A stretch of 64,000 nucleotides of DNA, from positions 1,274,051 through 1,338,050 of the forward strand of contig NW_023503296.1 in NCBI RefSeq assembly GCF_014529535.1, written 5' to 3'. Source of the stretch: Bradysia coprophila (lineage: Eukaryota > Arthropoda > Insecta > Diptera > Sciaridae). The translations under genes and the position numbers were made by a program. How positions within the stretch are numbered: position 1 is the first letter of the stretch; each line of letters starts with the position of its first letter. Positions 47,886-62,046 of this stretch are shown here, piece by piece. Under the pieces are notes generated by a model that did no database searches, was not told the origin of the DNA, and saw nothing but the letters and a program-made list of their open reading frames with translations.

Positions 47886-49080
47886 TAGCTACTTTAGGCG
47901 ATTATCAAAAGAGCAGGGAATTTCAAGTCCGGACATACCATCTTTTCATCGACTTCAAGCAAGCCTACGATAGGACCAAGCGTAGGGAGTTGTATGTTGC
48001 GATGAAGGAGCTGGGCTTCGAAACAAAACTGATTCGTCTTGTGAAAAGCGACATTGGAGGGCACCAGATGTCATGTCAAGGTGCAAAATGACTTGTCTGG
48101 CGTTTTTGCTGTAAGGGAAGGGCTGAAACAGGGCGACGCACTGTCTTGCGTGCTCTTCAATTTGGCCTTGGAAATCTCAATGAGACGTGCTGGTATCCAA
48201 ACCAACAAAACAAAGGTGAATGGATCAGTTCAAGTTCTGGGCTTTGCAGATGACTTGGATCTCGCCAGTCGTGCAGCAGCGGTAGACACTTTCACAAATC
48301 TGAAAATCCAAGCGGAGAGAATGGGTTTGATGATCAACGAATCGAAAACCAAGTACATGAAGGCCGAGCCCAATACGGTTGCCAATCAACAAGGGGACGT
48401 GATAAGCATTGGAGAGTACAACCTCGAGGTAGTCAATGAATTCATCTACCTTGGAGCGCTGATTCGTTCGGATGGCGATAATACACCTGAAATTCAAAGA
48501 CAAATCATGGCGGCAAGCAGATGCTACCACGGTCTAATCAAACATTTACACTCAAAGTTGATATCGAAGAAAACGAAGTGCCAAGTTTACCAAACGCTCA
48601 TTCGTCCAGTTCTGATCTATGGATGCGAATCTTGGACGGTGAAGAGAAGTGATGAACAGTTGCTCCTAACGTTCGAGCGGAAGGTCCTTCGTACTATTTT
48701 CGGAGTGAAGGCGAAAGGTGGCGGCGACGATACAACTTTGAATTGAAACGTGATTTTGGCGAGCCGGATATTGTGGAAGTGGTGAAAGTCCAACGGTTCA
48801 GGTAGGCAGGACATGTAGCACGCATGGACAGGAATAGAGTCCCCTCAATGTTATTCCGAAATGATCCAGAAGGGCGAAGAGGAGTTGGACGCCCTAAAAT
48901 GCGATGGATAGATGGGGTCGAATCAGATCTTCGGGCGCTGGGAATAAGAGTTTGGCAAAGTGCAGCGAATGACCGGGCACGCTGGAACCGGATTCTCGAC
49001 CAGGCCAAGGCCCACAAGTGGCTGTAGCGCCGGTATAGTAAGTAAAGTAAAATAAAGAAAAGTGAGTAGCTACTTTAGGC
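47886..49080 (+). mobile_element. 5'-truncated LINE with 14-bp target duplications
   Basis: TAGCTACTTTAGGC occurs at 47886-47899 and again at 49067-49080, flanking a non-LTR retrotransposon fragment. The body encodes part of a reverse transcriptase. Pieces are LFIDFKQAYDRTKRRELY (from about 47935), then after a one-base frameshift near 48040 the 48054-48746 frame with VREGLKQGDALS and the catalytic FADDLDL, plus FIYLGALIRSDGD and VLIYGCESWTVKRS. After another frameshift near 48725 and a TAG at about 48802, the C-terminal part ends at 49027 with ARWNRILDQAKAHKWL. The tail is AAAGTAAAATAAAGAAAAG. It is inactive. The clade (RTE/CR1-like) is not certain. Confidence 0.9.
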
Positions 49081-52000
49081 ACACGATGCCGATGCGTAGC
49101 ATAATAATCTACACATCAAGTGTCTAAAATAGTATTTATCATTCAGTGACATAAATAACTATTCACGATTCAATCGATTAATTTTGCTAAAGATTTGTTA
49201 CCTATATCGGTTGATCGTTTAGCTGGACCGCCACAGTACAACATACATAATGTAGAATTATAACTTGCACAATTTCGACAGGTTCAGTGAAACGAATTTT
49301 CAAGAAACGGTAAATGGTCGGATTTCTTCATTATATACCATTAATACCCATGTAACACTTAAAATTTTCAGTTTACGACCACTTATTATAAAATTAACAC
49401 ATGAAAAAGTTTCAGTAAACCTCACAACCAAAAATTATTGCGGTAGTTAAATATGGAGGCTTCAATATAATTTAAAAAGCTCCACTCACATCATATATAC
49501 AATATATGAGGTTTTATGATTGTACCAATTGTATATAAATGGAAAATGCAAAATTCAATGCTTTTACACGTTTCATCTTTCATCATCATACACAGTACAC
49601 ACATTTAAAATGAAATGAACATCAAGAATTATATGCGCACCAAAGCATATTACCCGACCATTTATAGAACCGCAAAGAAGTGTTTTTAATCATATTTATT
49701 TATTTATTTATCACATCAACTATCATGTAGGTATTACCATATAAATCGCATATCTATTCGAATCTAGAATCTCTCATGTCTGTGGCTTTGGTGGAAGATT
49801 GATGTGTTTGACAGGTACGGATAACGTCTCTTGTTTGTAGTTTGTCTGAATTTTATAGGAAAAAAGATAATTTATTGATTTGAGCATTGCGTTTTATTGA
49901 TATATACCACACTGCTATATATATATATTGGATTTGTGTGTAAAAAGGAATTATTCTTTTATTTTTTGTGGTTTACTATTATGTTGCCCTTGTAATTCAG
50001 TATCATTCGTTAAGCGAGATCCGATCACATCATAAATTGTTTTTGACTTTTGATTTTCAATATAAAAATTATTTTAATTCTTTTTATTGTTGGTTTTTAT
50101 GTCAATCGTAACTAAAAGGCCAATTATATGATTTTCGATGTAAAACAATAAATCAACTCCCGCTAATAGACAGTTAGCTTGAAATGGTTTGAATGATTAT
50201 TCGAAAGATTGCGATTTTGACTTATAATAATTATCATAGGGACAGTCGACTTATTATTACTAATATTACGTCGACTGACAAACACGGTGTCCCTTAACAA
50301 AAATAAAGTTTTACTGAAGGTTACCCAAAAAATAACTTCTGACCCGAATGCTAGGACCTAAAAGGAGTTCAAAGCCGCTTTGCTTAGTCCTCGGCTAGAT
50401 TCTTCCCCATAGTCGACTTGTGAAAAAAAACGACATTTTCCATACATTTTCAGGATTCTTCAGAAAGTGATGAAACAGAACTGTTGCCTGAGTGAATTTT
50501 CCTTTTATGCAACTAGTTGCGAAAAGTGGTATTTTTTGTCTGCAGATGTGATGTGATGTCACACATCATGTGACAAAAACTACCACTTTCGCAACGTGTT
50601 GCATACAACGTTTTCTGCAATCAGTTGCGAATTGAAATGCAAAACATAACTCTACCCTTAACATACATTCTGCTGTATGAACGATGAAGTAGAGTGCATT
50701 TATTTACGCTCCAAAAAACAAGGTTCCGAAAGACCAGGTTAAGACAACTCTGAGTTGATCTCGAAGGCGGTGACACACAATTGCGTCAACGGCTTCGAAG
50801 TTTTATGTAAAATGGAACTTAACAAAAACAAAATTCTGAATTTTCGAGAAAAATATTTTCTTCAAGTTGATTTCTCAGACTATCTGTTTATAAAATTTGG
50901 TATCACCCGCATTCGTGGTTATCTTAATCTTTTCTTTCAGAACTTTGCCAAAAAATGGGAAATCTTGCGTAGGTGAACATTTTGGATTTTGCAATTTTAG
51001 TAGAACACTTTCCATGTTTCGGTACTAAATTTGGGGTAATACAAAAATTGTGGACCAATTCTGTATGTCAATTTGTAAGGGAAAACACTAAACTTGTTCT
51101 GAGAACAATTGCAAGGGCAGAATTTGTATTTACGGTTAATGGTTCAGAATGAGTGGTGTTAAGTCAATACATTCACCACTAATGAAAATCACACATGAAA
51201 AAGTTCAGTTTTCGCAGCGCAGTTGCAGAAATGTGTATTTCGCTCGTTTGATAGCATCACATCTACTGACAAAAGCTACTAATTTTCGCAGCTAGACTAG
51301 TTGCATAAATTACTATTGTCGCCTCCGTTAAGAGGAAGACCAAAAATAAAATTTCATAAGATTCTTTCGTATTATGTATCGTTCTTCCAAAAAATAGAGT
51401 TACATCTTACTAGTCTTACATAGTTTGTAATACATACGAGCGGATCGAGTTCTATAAAAATCGAATACGCACAATTTAATACGAAAATAAGCATATAATG
51501 GCTGCTTAACTATGAAGAATATGACTATGTGATGTGGACAAAAAACATCGCGACATATGATACGACTTTATGAGATGTCCCCAACTCTGACCCCTCTTCC
51601 AAAAATAAAACTGGGCCACTTTTTCTTCAGCTTAAGTAACATAATGTACCTACATAGAACACATATAACATATTTTTCTCAGTGTAACAGTATGAGTTTG
51701 ATGATGTTGCGAATAATGAATGGATTTCGTCCTTTTCGAAATTCATATATCAGACAATATAAATCATCAACTTGGACTCAGTTAAACGCACAAAATTAAT
51801 TTAATAAAGTTCTACGAACCTATCACATCGAAATGATTCGAATCAGCCAAGCGAGGAATTGTTGAGCTTTTATCTCGTGTGTCTTATTATTTTCGTTTAA
51901 AAAACATACGCGAAATATATAAGGAAAAAAGAAGAGATTTTTTTTTGCCTAGAAGCAAATTCATAAAAATATGTTATTAGTCGAATGGCTTCAGATATCT

Positions 52001-55000
52001 ACCTACAGCGTACACACATATATATACCTGTATGAACAACAGTCATATATGCTAACAATGTTATGTGATTTTGATATAAATCTCAACCCAAATATTTCGG
52101 CCAGAATATTAGGATTTAAAAAAAGAGAAGTGAAATGCTTGAAATAAATGGTTCAACTAACCCATCATTTTGTCGTAAAAAATTGATAAATTCAGAGGGA
52201 GTTTCGTTGTTGTGTTGTTATTGTGATTTTCGTTAATTCAGGAACATGTAAGATTTCTAATCAAATTTATGACGATGTTGTCTGGCATATCTGTCTACAT
52301 AATAACTTTAACTTGCAAATTCAGTGTTTTATCAACTCTGCAAGGCATCACGTGCATACCCATTAAACTAGTACAACAACAACAACAACAAAAGAACGAA
52401 AAGTTAACAATTTGCTGCATTAATTACATTTTTCATTGCAGAATTGTTAACGAAAAGCGTTTAATTGGCTTGGATTTTAATTGCGCCTTTGTACTTTCTT
52501 CGCTTTTTTACGGAAAACACTTGCTGCTGTTAAATGTAACAGTTATAATTGTAAATGTGCTGCTTGTGTGATGAATATTATTTGCCATTCTCGGAGTTTA
52601 AGAGCACATTTTTCGCGGATTTGAAATCCATTCATGATCTTAAATATTTTGAAAATCCAAATCCACGGAAAAGTGAACGTATGGTCTCTGAGTGTACAGA
52701 AAGATTTTAAAAAAAATGTGAATCAGTGCTGCGATTCACGGGCTCGACAGACTATGGTAAGACTTGAAATACAATTATGGATACCAGTATGGGCACTGTT
52801 CCTTGTTCATTATTTATTTGTATAGAGTAGGTCCAGGCCAGCGGTTACAGTCTAACTGGCCTGCCTTTTTTTAAGTCGGATTTCTTCAATTTTGCTACTC
52901 ATTCAATGTTATGGTTCAAACATGTCCTTACCATGTCCAACCGCAGACATATACGAAACCGATTGCCAGATTTATCAACCAAACCAAACTGATTGAATCA
53001 GCTTACCGGAAAAAGTGATTTGAGAACTGGTATTCGCCTCTCACCAGTTTCGCTCCTAGAACATAGATGACACTATAACATTAGGTCGGTGACGGACTGG
53101 CTCAAAAAAATCAGACGGGAAAAAACTCAAAAGACCCAATTATTCAAGCAACCGTTTCGAAAAGGTCCATTGGCTCCTGCGACTGCGTCTGTTCACATTT
53201 TGCACATTTTATGGAAACTTTTTAGTAGAAATTCCCATTTTTTGCAAATTTTCTGGTATCAGATGTGCAGTGCATGCATCAATGCGTAATTATTAAGGTG
53301 TCGTTCATGACGGAAATAGTTCAAGCGGATGAAATGGAACTTCGGAATTTGCTCGTATGGAACGTTTGCCACAGACGCCTGGTAAAACTGTGACTGATCT
53401 AGAGTAAGACTTAACATGCCAGAGTTTTTCCAATTAAAATTCAACCTACCCTGAAGCATCATCCCTAAGGTTCTGAAACAGTACGTTTTGAAGGAATAAA
53501 TAACAAAAAAAAAATTATAAAAAGAATCACTCAAACAAGAATGTTATATTCGATTAAAGCATAAAGCCTCCTTGATTTCGAGATCATTATTATACCTTTT
53601 GCATTAGGAGCAATGCGGCTATATTCAAAATTAATTTGTTCAAATTCTTAATTCTCCTCGACCTTTTGCAGAAAAATCTGAATGAACATAACAACAATCT
53701 AGAATGGAAAATTTTTTTTTTGTTTTTTTGTTTTTTTTTCGTTGTATGCCTACATTGCCTACGGGCACCGAAAACATATACTTTGTTATATTTCGCATCA
53801 AGTACTAAACGTAAATTCGATAAACTTGACTGCTGATGCAGAAATGTGCTATATACATTTATATTAAATTGCAAAAAAAAAAAAGAAGTTATTTTACACA
53901 TCACCATTTGGTTCTATCCTCTCTTCATTTTAGTGTATACATGCGAAAACGAAGTAAAAAAAATATCTCACATTTCTTTCATTTTAACAATTTCGTAGTG
54001 GATTATATGGAATTAGGTAAAAATTCATATACACTACTACAATATAGCCTAAATGTATAATCATATTTTGAATATATATTTTCTTGGAATTTAATATCCG
54101 TAAAAAAGTTAAGGAGTCTTATAACAGCACATCACCACCATACATACAGTAATAACATACAAAGTCCTATATGTGGGTAATAATAATAAGACGTTGGGTG
54201 TCGTTGCCATAATGATTTTATGGATACATACTAACATATACGATGTTTTTCACTTTTCAAATTTATAGAACGTTATAAATAGACGAAGCGTACTCTGGAA
54301 AATATCATTGCCTTTGCGTTGATATAAAATACGTCTATGAAATTGTCATTTTTTAAACATTTTTATATTTTGTATAAAAATAAGATGATCCCGTTCAGAA
54401 TTTAAATGGAAAATATATGAAAATTTTCAATGTTTGAAGCAAAAAAAAAGTGCCATAAAATCAGTATACAATTTTATTTACAGCACTTTGGTACACCAAG
54501 AAAATTTGAAACTGAATGCACAATCAGAATAATACTTTCTTAATTATCCATAGCAACACAACATTTTCACCAGAAGATGGGCACTTTGTAAAAACCCAGA
54601 TAAAGGCCTCACTAGCGGATAACCAGGCAGGATTCCCTGCGTCTAAAAAACGATAGAAATCCTCCTGAGACTGGATACATTTACTACAATTCAATTTTCG
54701 ACTTCATGGAATGAAAATTTTACTGTAGAATTAAGGATCGAGTTTCAAATAAGCAGAGAATGGAATTTGAAAACTATTATGGTAAACATATAGACTTAAT
54801 CTGTTACTTCGTTTGTTCAAAATGTGTTTCACCCACACTATTGCTTCATTCATTTGAAATTACATATCGGGCTATACAAGAACACTTTGAACGCAAAGCA
54901 TCGTTTCTTTTAGTAGATTCTTTCGATAACAGATGATCGTTTCTGAAAGATTAGAATGGCGATTATTCGCTCAACAAAATAGTTAGATTACATTGGATAC

Positions 55001-57356
55001 TGCAAAAGTAATTTATTGCATGAGATAGCACTTTCGTGATAAAAGAAAACGCACAAGTGTATTTTTGAGCAACAAGCCAACAAGTTTCCTTAAGTGTCTT
55101 TTCGGTAAGTGTAGTGCGAAAGTTGATGCACGTAAAATGAACCGAAAATATTCTTCACCCATTGATCATATTCGCAGGGAGCAAACAAGCATTGGACGAG
55201 GTTTATTATCTTCTTTCAAATGAGAATAAAAAGCGATAGATTATGTTTTCCCCTGATTCTTCTGAATCAGGCCAGTCTCCATGGTTCTGGATAAATAGAG
55301 TAGGGTAATTTTTGTTAAGAATAGTAGCCACTATATGGGTGGAATTTGTGTCATGTACACATATAAATTTAAGATTAATAAATACAATGGTGTTGAAAAA
55401 AAAAACTTTTGAATCGAACTGGAAATTAATTTTTAATTGAGAAATATTGATTTTGAAAATTGTATTGATAATCAAGAAAAACTTTACGTAATAAAAAGAT
55501 TGGAGAAAAGATCTATTATTTTATTTCGCTATGCGGAGACAAATACTTTTAATTAAGACCATGTAGCAGACGTTTTAGTGAGCGTTCCCAAAAATCGTCG
55601 AATTACAAAGTCTGATTTTATGGATAGTCAATCGCTAAGATATGAGAAAAATTATTTTGTTTCTCATAAACTTTCGATATTTACAGTTATCTTGAAAATT
55701 TAATAGAAATCATATATCCAAAGTTTTGAGTCATGAACCTTTGCAGACGGTAAACAAACATATATGAAAAAGTTTTAAGCTGTTTAAGTTCAACGATTTT
55801 CTTTCCAACAAGGAATGAATCTGCTACTTCAGATTTTATATTATTTTTGCTATAAAAATACTAATACAATGACTGTATTGTTTCATAAGCCCGACACATG
55901 CTATACTAAAGCAACCATAAATATGTTCAGAGTCGTTTTAGGTAAAAATATAGGTATGAGAACCCTCTGACAGCAAGTTGTTCGGTGGAAGGCATGCAAA
56001 GATGAAACGTTATTCGTAGATATATCCACTATATCCACTAACAACACTATTCCTTCTATTTTGAACCAGAGATCATAGCATTGATCAACTTATGTTTTCA
56101 ACAGGGTAAGGAAGAAATGCTGAAACTCTATTACTTTCCAAAAAATTTGCTAGTCTCTAGTCTATTCGCGACATAGCGAAGCTTTTTTCTATTGATAAGG
56201 TAAAAGAATAGTAGACGATAAAAAAGGACTGCTGTAGTACCGTTCCAGATGCTGTTCCAGCTGCAGAGCCCCTAGAAAGAAGGAAAAAATCTGCATTTTC
56301 GTACCAATTTTTTTCCAAGACTTCTAGGCTTGCAGCACAAAAGTACTGGGTTCATTTATATGTGCAAGAAAGGCGGGCTTCTCGAATATTCACTATTTTT
56401 TTAGTCATAACTCTCATTCAACATTACAACAATTTAAAATAATTTTTTCACGAGTTATTGCCGAAAAACTGTTTTCGGTACCTTCCGACATGTCTTTACT
56501 TTTGAACGCTTTTCACAGAAAATAATTTTTTTCGAAAAAGTGAAAGATACGTGTTTCCTAGAATTGAAAGACGAATCCAACGAGCTATCACTCATTGAAA
56601 CCGGAGACCGCTTGTTCTCCAATCGCCTGAAGTCTTGGCGATATCACTCTAAATACCAAAATATTGCAGATTGCTTGCGGAAAAGCTTGCGGTGAAATTA
56701 AAGTGAAATCATTTGAACGAATATAGAACCCGGTTAAAAGGAGTATTTTTATTTTGAGCTCAGTCCTGCAATATAAATTTTGTCAGAGTAGACAGGTGAA
56801 CATTTCCTTATTCCGGCGAAAGATTCCCTTCCACAAGAGTATGTGCGTGTTCAACTAATTAATTCATTTTTTTGCCATAGAGTTGCATATTTTATCTAAA
56901 CAAGCAAAACAGTGGCTGTGTACGCAGAAAACCCTATTATAGCAGACTTTCAGCTCAGCCATCTCAAGTTGAAGTGAATAAGTAAACAGCACACTTCAAA
57001 ATTGTACACGAGCTTGCGTATATGACTGTATTGTATGGTAATTACGGCGCGATATTGTAAATCAGACACCTTAGGTGTAATGTTCAGTTCTACTAAAATA
57101 TTATTCAAAACGAAGTGAACCAATTTTCAGTGTGTGATGTATTCAAAGAGACAAAGAGCTTAGTCATTTTTCGAGAGAAATATCGATTTACTCTACCATT
57201 TACTGTTGATTGGATCGTTACACTCACTATTGTATACATACACCGAGGCATAAGTTGCAATCGCTGCAATCCAGAATATGTTTCCAAAATGTGCACAATC
57301 TCGTTCACTATGTATGAATGTATGACCAAAAACCTTGATTGGCATAATTCACAAGA
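49081..57356. other. Intergenic, AT-rich
   Basis: No gene is supported over this 8-kb stretch. It holds a hairpin at 50507-50604 and scattered low-complexity tracts. Short ORFs (for example 51557-51799, 53259-53534, 57115-57381) match nothing I recognise. It could hold long introns or distant regulatory DNA of genes outside the window. Confidence 0.5.
50507..50604. mobile_element. Hairpin element with TGATGTGATGTCACACATCA tip
   Basis: ATGCAACTAGTTGCGAAAAG pairs with CTTTCGCAACGTGTTGCAT, and GTGGTATTTTTTGTC with GACAAAAACTACCAC. The GATGTGATGTGATGTCACA-type core makes it nearly one continuous palindrome. Confidence 0.75.
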
Positions 57357-58179
57357 CACGGTGAGGCTGAACCAAATTTAAATAAAAAGGTCAGATAAGC
57401 TCAACTTTTTTTTCATGAAATGGTAGCATGGGTTGAGTGTAGATAATTTACAAAAAAAATATTAAAAAATCACTGAGCCGTTTTTCAGAAAGTACTTTTC
57501 AACTATTTGTAGACTGTCTCATGCATGTGTGGTACGTTTTTTTGATGTGATAAGCTAACGTAAGTATAGCCAGCGCTCTCAGATTTCGATTGATACCATA
57601 CTTGCCATATAAGTTTGGAAAAATTAGCATGTCCCTACTGTGTGGTATAAAAAATGAGTGATTTTTGGATAATTTTTTTTTTATTTTATTTTTTTAATTT
57701 ACAGAAACAAGATGAAAGAATAACAATAAAAAAGGTTTTTCATACCTAGGACCCGAAAAGTGCGACTTCGGCTCTGTCTGGAAACTTCTCACACGCTATA
57801 AAAGACTTTTAGTCCAAGGTACGAAATGTACTATTACTTCAATTGTACAAAAGAAAAATGTCTCTCACTCTTCATTTTTGTACCATCACAGTAGGGATAG
57901 TAGCTGCTAATTTTTCTAAACTTATATGGTAAGTATGGTATCAATCGAAAGCTGATAGCACTGGCTATACTTACGTTAGCTTAGCACATCAAAAAAACGT
58001 GCCACACATGCATGAGACAGTCTACAAATAGTTGAAAAGTACTTTCTGAAAAACGGCTCGGTGATTTTTTTTAATTTTTTTTGTATATTATCTACACTCA
58101 ACCCATGCTAAAACATTTCATGAAAAAAAAGTTGAGGGTGTCTGACCATTTTATTTAAATTTGGTTCAGCCCCACCGTG
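57357..58179. mobile_element. Large foldback element, arms of about 300 bp
   Basis: The left arm (57357-about 57655) and right arm (about 57868-58179) are imperfect reverse complements. The ends are CACGGTGAGGCTGAACC and GGTTCAGCCCCACCGTG. Inner pairs include CATGCATGTGTGG-type and GCTAACGTAAGTATAGCCAG with complements. The loop carries a nested copy of the 35861-36016 hairpin. No protein is encoded. Confidence 0.88.
57741..57836. mobile_element. Hairpin element, copy 2 (nested, shortened)
   Basis: It matches 35861-36016: CATACCTAGGAC, CTTCGGCTCTGTCTGGAAAC, AAGACTTTTAGTCC and GGTACGAAATGTACTATT. It lacks about 60 bp, including most of the left stem arm. It lies in the loop of the 57357-58179 foldback. 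Confidence 0.8.
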
Positions 58180-60545
58180 AAGAGGTTAATTTTTATTCAA
58201 GAGGTAGCAGACAGAAGGACCTAAGCATCACCGAATCTTAGTTGTGTATAATATAAAAGGGATGCGCAATTAATGATAGAGGAAGACTATTTTATGATAT
58301 TTTTGTAACATTTAGAAAAATCTATTGAGAAAATCAGTCAGCCAAGGGACCTGATTCTTGCAAACGGTAGGGGTAGGGCCTTGTGATTTTTCTTTGTTCA
58401 GTTGTCCATGCTGAAACGAAGTCTTTAAATGTGTAGTGTTAAATAGAAAATAGTTGAAAAGAAAGTTACATCTGAGACACGAACCTATTTCCGATTGTAT
58501 TAAGATGTTTTCATTACTGCTGAAAATCATTCGTTTACTTGTTTTTTTTTCGAAGGATAGTTTATTCCTTTTTCGTACAAATAATTTGTCAGTCCTCGTC
58601 CTCATATATGTTCCATTTTCCATTTAAACAAAATGTTTCATGGTTATGCACATTCGTAAATAGAAATAAAAATGTCACAGTCATAAGAGAAAACTAACAG
58701 AAAAGTTTGTCATAAATTGAAAAGTCTGTATTTAGGTTGATCAAGATAGCATTCACATATTCCATAAAAAACCGTTTATCGGATATGATGATGAACGTTG
58801 TTTATTTTCTGATTTACTAGTTGATATGAAAATACCGTATTTACATATGACAATATAATGGAACGAGGGTAGTGCAGAACTTTATATTTATTTCAGATTG
58901 AAAGAAGAAAGAAAAGCCTTAAAATATCGTCGACTGTGGAACAAGTTTTTGAAATGTTTCTATGGATGTGGATGATATGGATTGTAAAGAAATGCTTCAG
59001 TTTGGCCAAGGACTGAATTGACCGTAATTATTCTCTTATAGCTAGCTATTCCAAATAAAAAATTCGTTTGGTTGATTTCATAAAAAAACGTTTCTTCTGT
59101 GGATTTAAAATCTAGAAATTTACCCATTAATTCACAAACGTTTGGGTTTGTGAGAATAATTTTTTCTTCGGAAAATAGTGATTTTGTTCTTACATTTTTC
59201 ATGTCTGAAAATCGACATCACTATATTGATAATAGTGATGTCAACGAGGATGTCACTGAGTGCTCATAGTTATTTTCCTAACGGATGCTGAAAGGTTTTT
59301 TTTAGATAATGAGAGGTTTCCAGCACGAGCCGGAGGCGAACTAAGAAATTGAATTTAAAAAAATCAACATTACAACACTTGTAACACAACATAATATTTA
59401 GACACTAGAGGTTATATCAACCAAAGAGTCTAAGTTTGCTTCACAAGGTGGAAGTGTTCCACTCATACAAACACACTACCTATACGTTTTTATACTATGA
59501 AAGTCACCAACTCGTGGCAAAAACGTACAAGCAGTTTTATTGTGTGAATGGACCAGCTGGTAAAGCAACTGAAGCAAACGTACACGCAAGTGCGGTTTGC
59601 ATTAACTGTACCATTTACCACCGAGATTATCAACATATTTCTGAAAAAAGGCAACGTAAGTTTAACCGTTCGTCACGGAGTTGAAAAAATAACTGTTTTC
59701 ACATCTCACTTAAATCTGTCTGGATTAAATATTCGCTACTTTCAGTATACCTTACTAATGAACTACTCCAGTGATTTCACTGCAAAATCACATGGTAATG
59801 CTTCACATCAAGAGCAAAATTTAGTCAACCTCAAAATCACTTCACTGACTCGGAAAGGCCACAAATCAAATTATACAAAAGTGTACGCTTGTTTCCTTTT
59901 ACTTGAACATTCTTTATCCCCTTGTTACACCACACTTTTCGCTGTATTTTCGCTCACAAAACGGGACTGTTCTTACACAAATATGATTGTAACATATGTT
60001 ATCCATCATCATGTATATAATACATGGAACGTATGGTATTATTAGTAAAAAAAAAAATACTAACATACCCATGAAGTAGAACATACGAACGATGATGTGA
60101 TGTGAGGAAAACTTTTGTAATATTTAATCAGCTAAAAGCTCCAGTTTCTTTTAAACACAAAACTCTGTATGTAAGGTTGTGACTTTATGTTATAGTGTTT
60201 AATATTATGAATAATGGAAGATATTTTTCTTTACACAACAGGTTTCTAGTTGAGATTTCAATAAAAGAAATATTGGAATTACTTCAATACCATTTCTTAA
60301 ATTGGGTATTTTGTGATTTAATTTATTAGACTCGTCATTTTCTTCGCACGTTTTCACATTTAAAAATTAAATATAAATAAGGGATTTCGATACAGGTCGT
60401 ACAGAAAATATTTAATTGCTCAGTTAACAGTGACAAAATTAGTTGTGAGTTTAGATATTTTTACACCTGAAAAGTATTTCTGTAAATAATGATATTTGGT
60501 GGAACATTGCGAATAAATTAGGACATTGGACAAGGAAGCTCTCTA

Positions 60546-60712
60546 GCAATATCACACCAATTGTTTACAAAATTAGGAGACCAAATCCGTACAGTGTCCG
60601 CTTATAAATTTCAATATTTTATAAGTGTATGAATACAGTGTAATGAAATTTGCAAGCGGACACTGTACGATTTTCGGCCTCCTAATTTTGTAAACAATTG
60701 GCGTGATATTGC
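60546..60712. mobile_element. Inverted-repeat element, 167 bp
   Basis: GCAATATCACACCAATTGTT pairs with AACAATTGGCGTGATATTGC. The complementarity continues through AAAATTAGGAG and GTACAGTGTCCGCTT with their complements, to a loop of about 40 bp. Non-coding. Confidence 0.82.
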
Positions 60713-62046
60713 ATTGGATATAAATTCAAGACGGTTATGTACGTAGGAAAGATTTGTTTGTTATTGACTTCAGTCACACTACCAATTAATTTTATTTGGA
60801 TTACTCTGAGAGATTCTAGACTCTGTACCCTCTGTACACAAACTTAGCGAATAAATATAAACTACCAGGTACAGCGGAGGACGCACTATTGTTTTCACAC
60901 TATTTGCTGCGCTGAAATGCTCTTATTTTTTGATTGTTTTTGTGCTCAATTTTCCTAATTTCTCGGTGTAAACTACCAAATACGAGACCTTACTCCCTTA
61001 TGGTGTGAATTGTATTTTCTTTTGTGCAGACACGAGATTACATATTTTACCCTATGTGTTACTGTAGAAAACGTAGTATCCAAATTGAATATAAAACAAC
61101 ATAGAAACCTAAGAATCAAATAGAGAAATTTGGGACAAATAAAGATCATTCGTTGTTTATCAATCACACCAGCTACATCGTTTCATTAACACTATGTATT
61201 TTCTACATCAGAAATCCGATAGAAAAAGCTAGTTCAAAAAAAGTGTCGTTTTTGTATATTTTAGTGTTGCTTGATAACATCGAAATCGATATCGAAACTT
61301 TTGTGAGTCCACCAATAGCGAAAGTTTGCGGCTAAAGCGAAGCGAGGGCCCCAATTCCCTCAACATTTTTTTGTGCTTGCGTTTTGCGAAAATTCGCTTT
61401 TTGGTCCACTTTGAAGAAAATAAAATAAATAGCGTGTTTTGGTATTCAACTATTTTAGGACCTGCCATTTTAGGGGATAAAATATTTATTTTCTCACCTA
61501 AAATGGCTCCTCTCAGAATGACAACAAAACGCAATTTTCACAACGTGAAAAAAGCTAATTTTATATAATCCATAGACAAAATTATTATTATTAAGCCTAA
61601 TTGTCTCAGAGTAGACAAAGCAATAACTTTCTTCAAATCAAATTCAAAATTAGCCCCCAATCCTGACATAAATATTGTTAGCCCAGAAATTACACAAAAT
61701 AAGGATTTTCGCATAGATAGGATGAAAATTACATTGTGTCACTACGAATACACATTGCACTGATAGAAAAGTTAACGCGCTGGACGTGTACTGTACGTAG
61801 TGGACGTGTAAATTGGCTGGCAGACAGCTATTTTTGGATCGAACTTCGGGAACGTTTAGTACACGTGCACTGCGTCAGTAAACGTCCAGTACGTTTGCTC
61901 TGGTATCCGAAATAAAATGAAATTTTGATGTGCATTATTTCGTCAAATTTCGTTCTTTTTAATTTTAATTTTTTTATTTTTCGTGTTTTTATTCATTTAT
62001 ATCGTAACTTTTTCTACTTTTTCTTAGATAAAAATTTTCTCCATGT

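Noticed and set aside
59548..60045. 165-codon plus-strand ORF
   Set aside because: No recognisable motif, no coding-like composition and an overlapping ORF in another frame. Kept only as a remote possibility.
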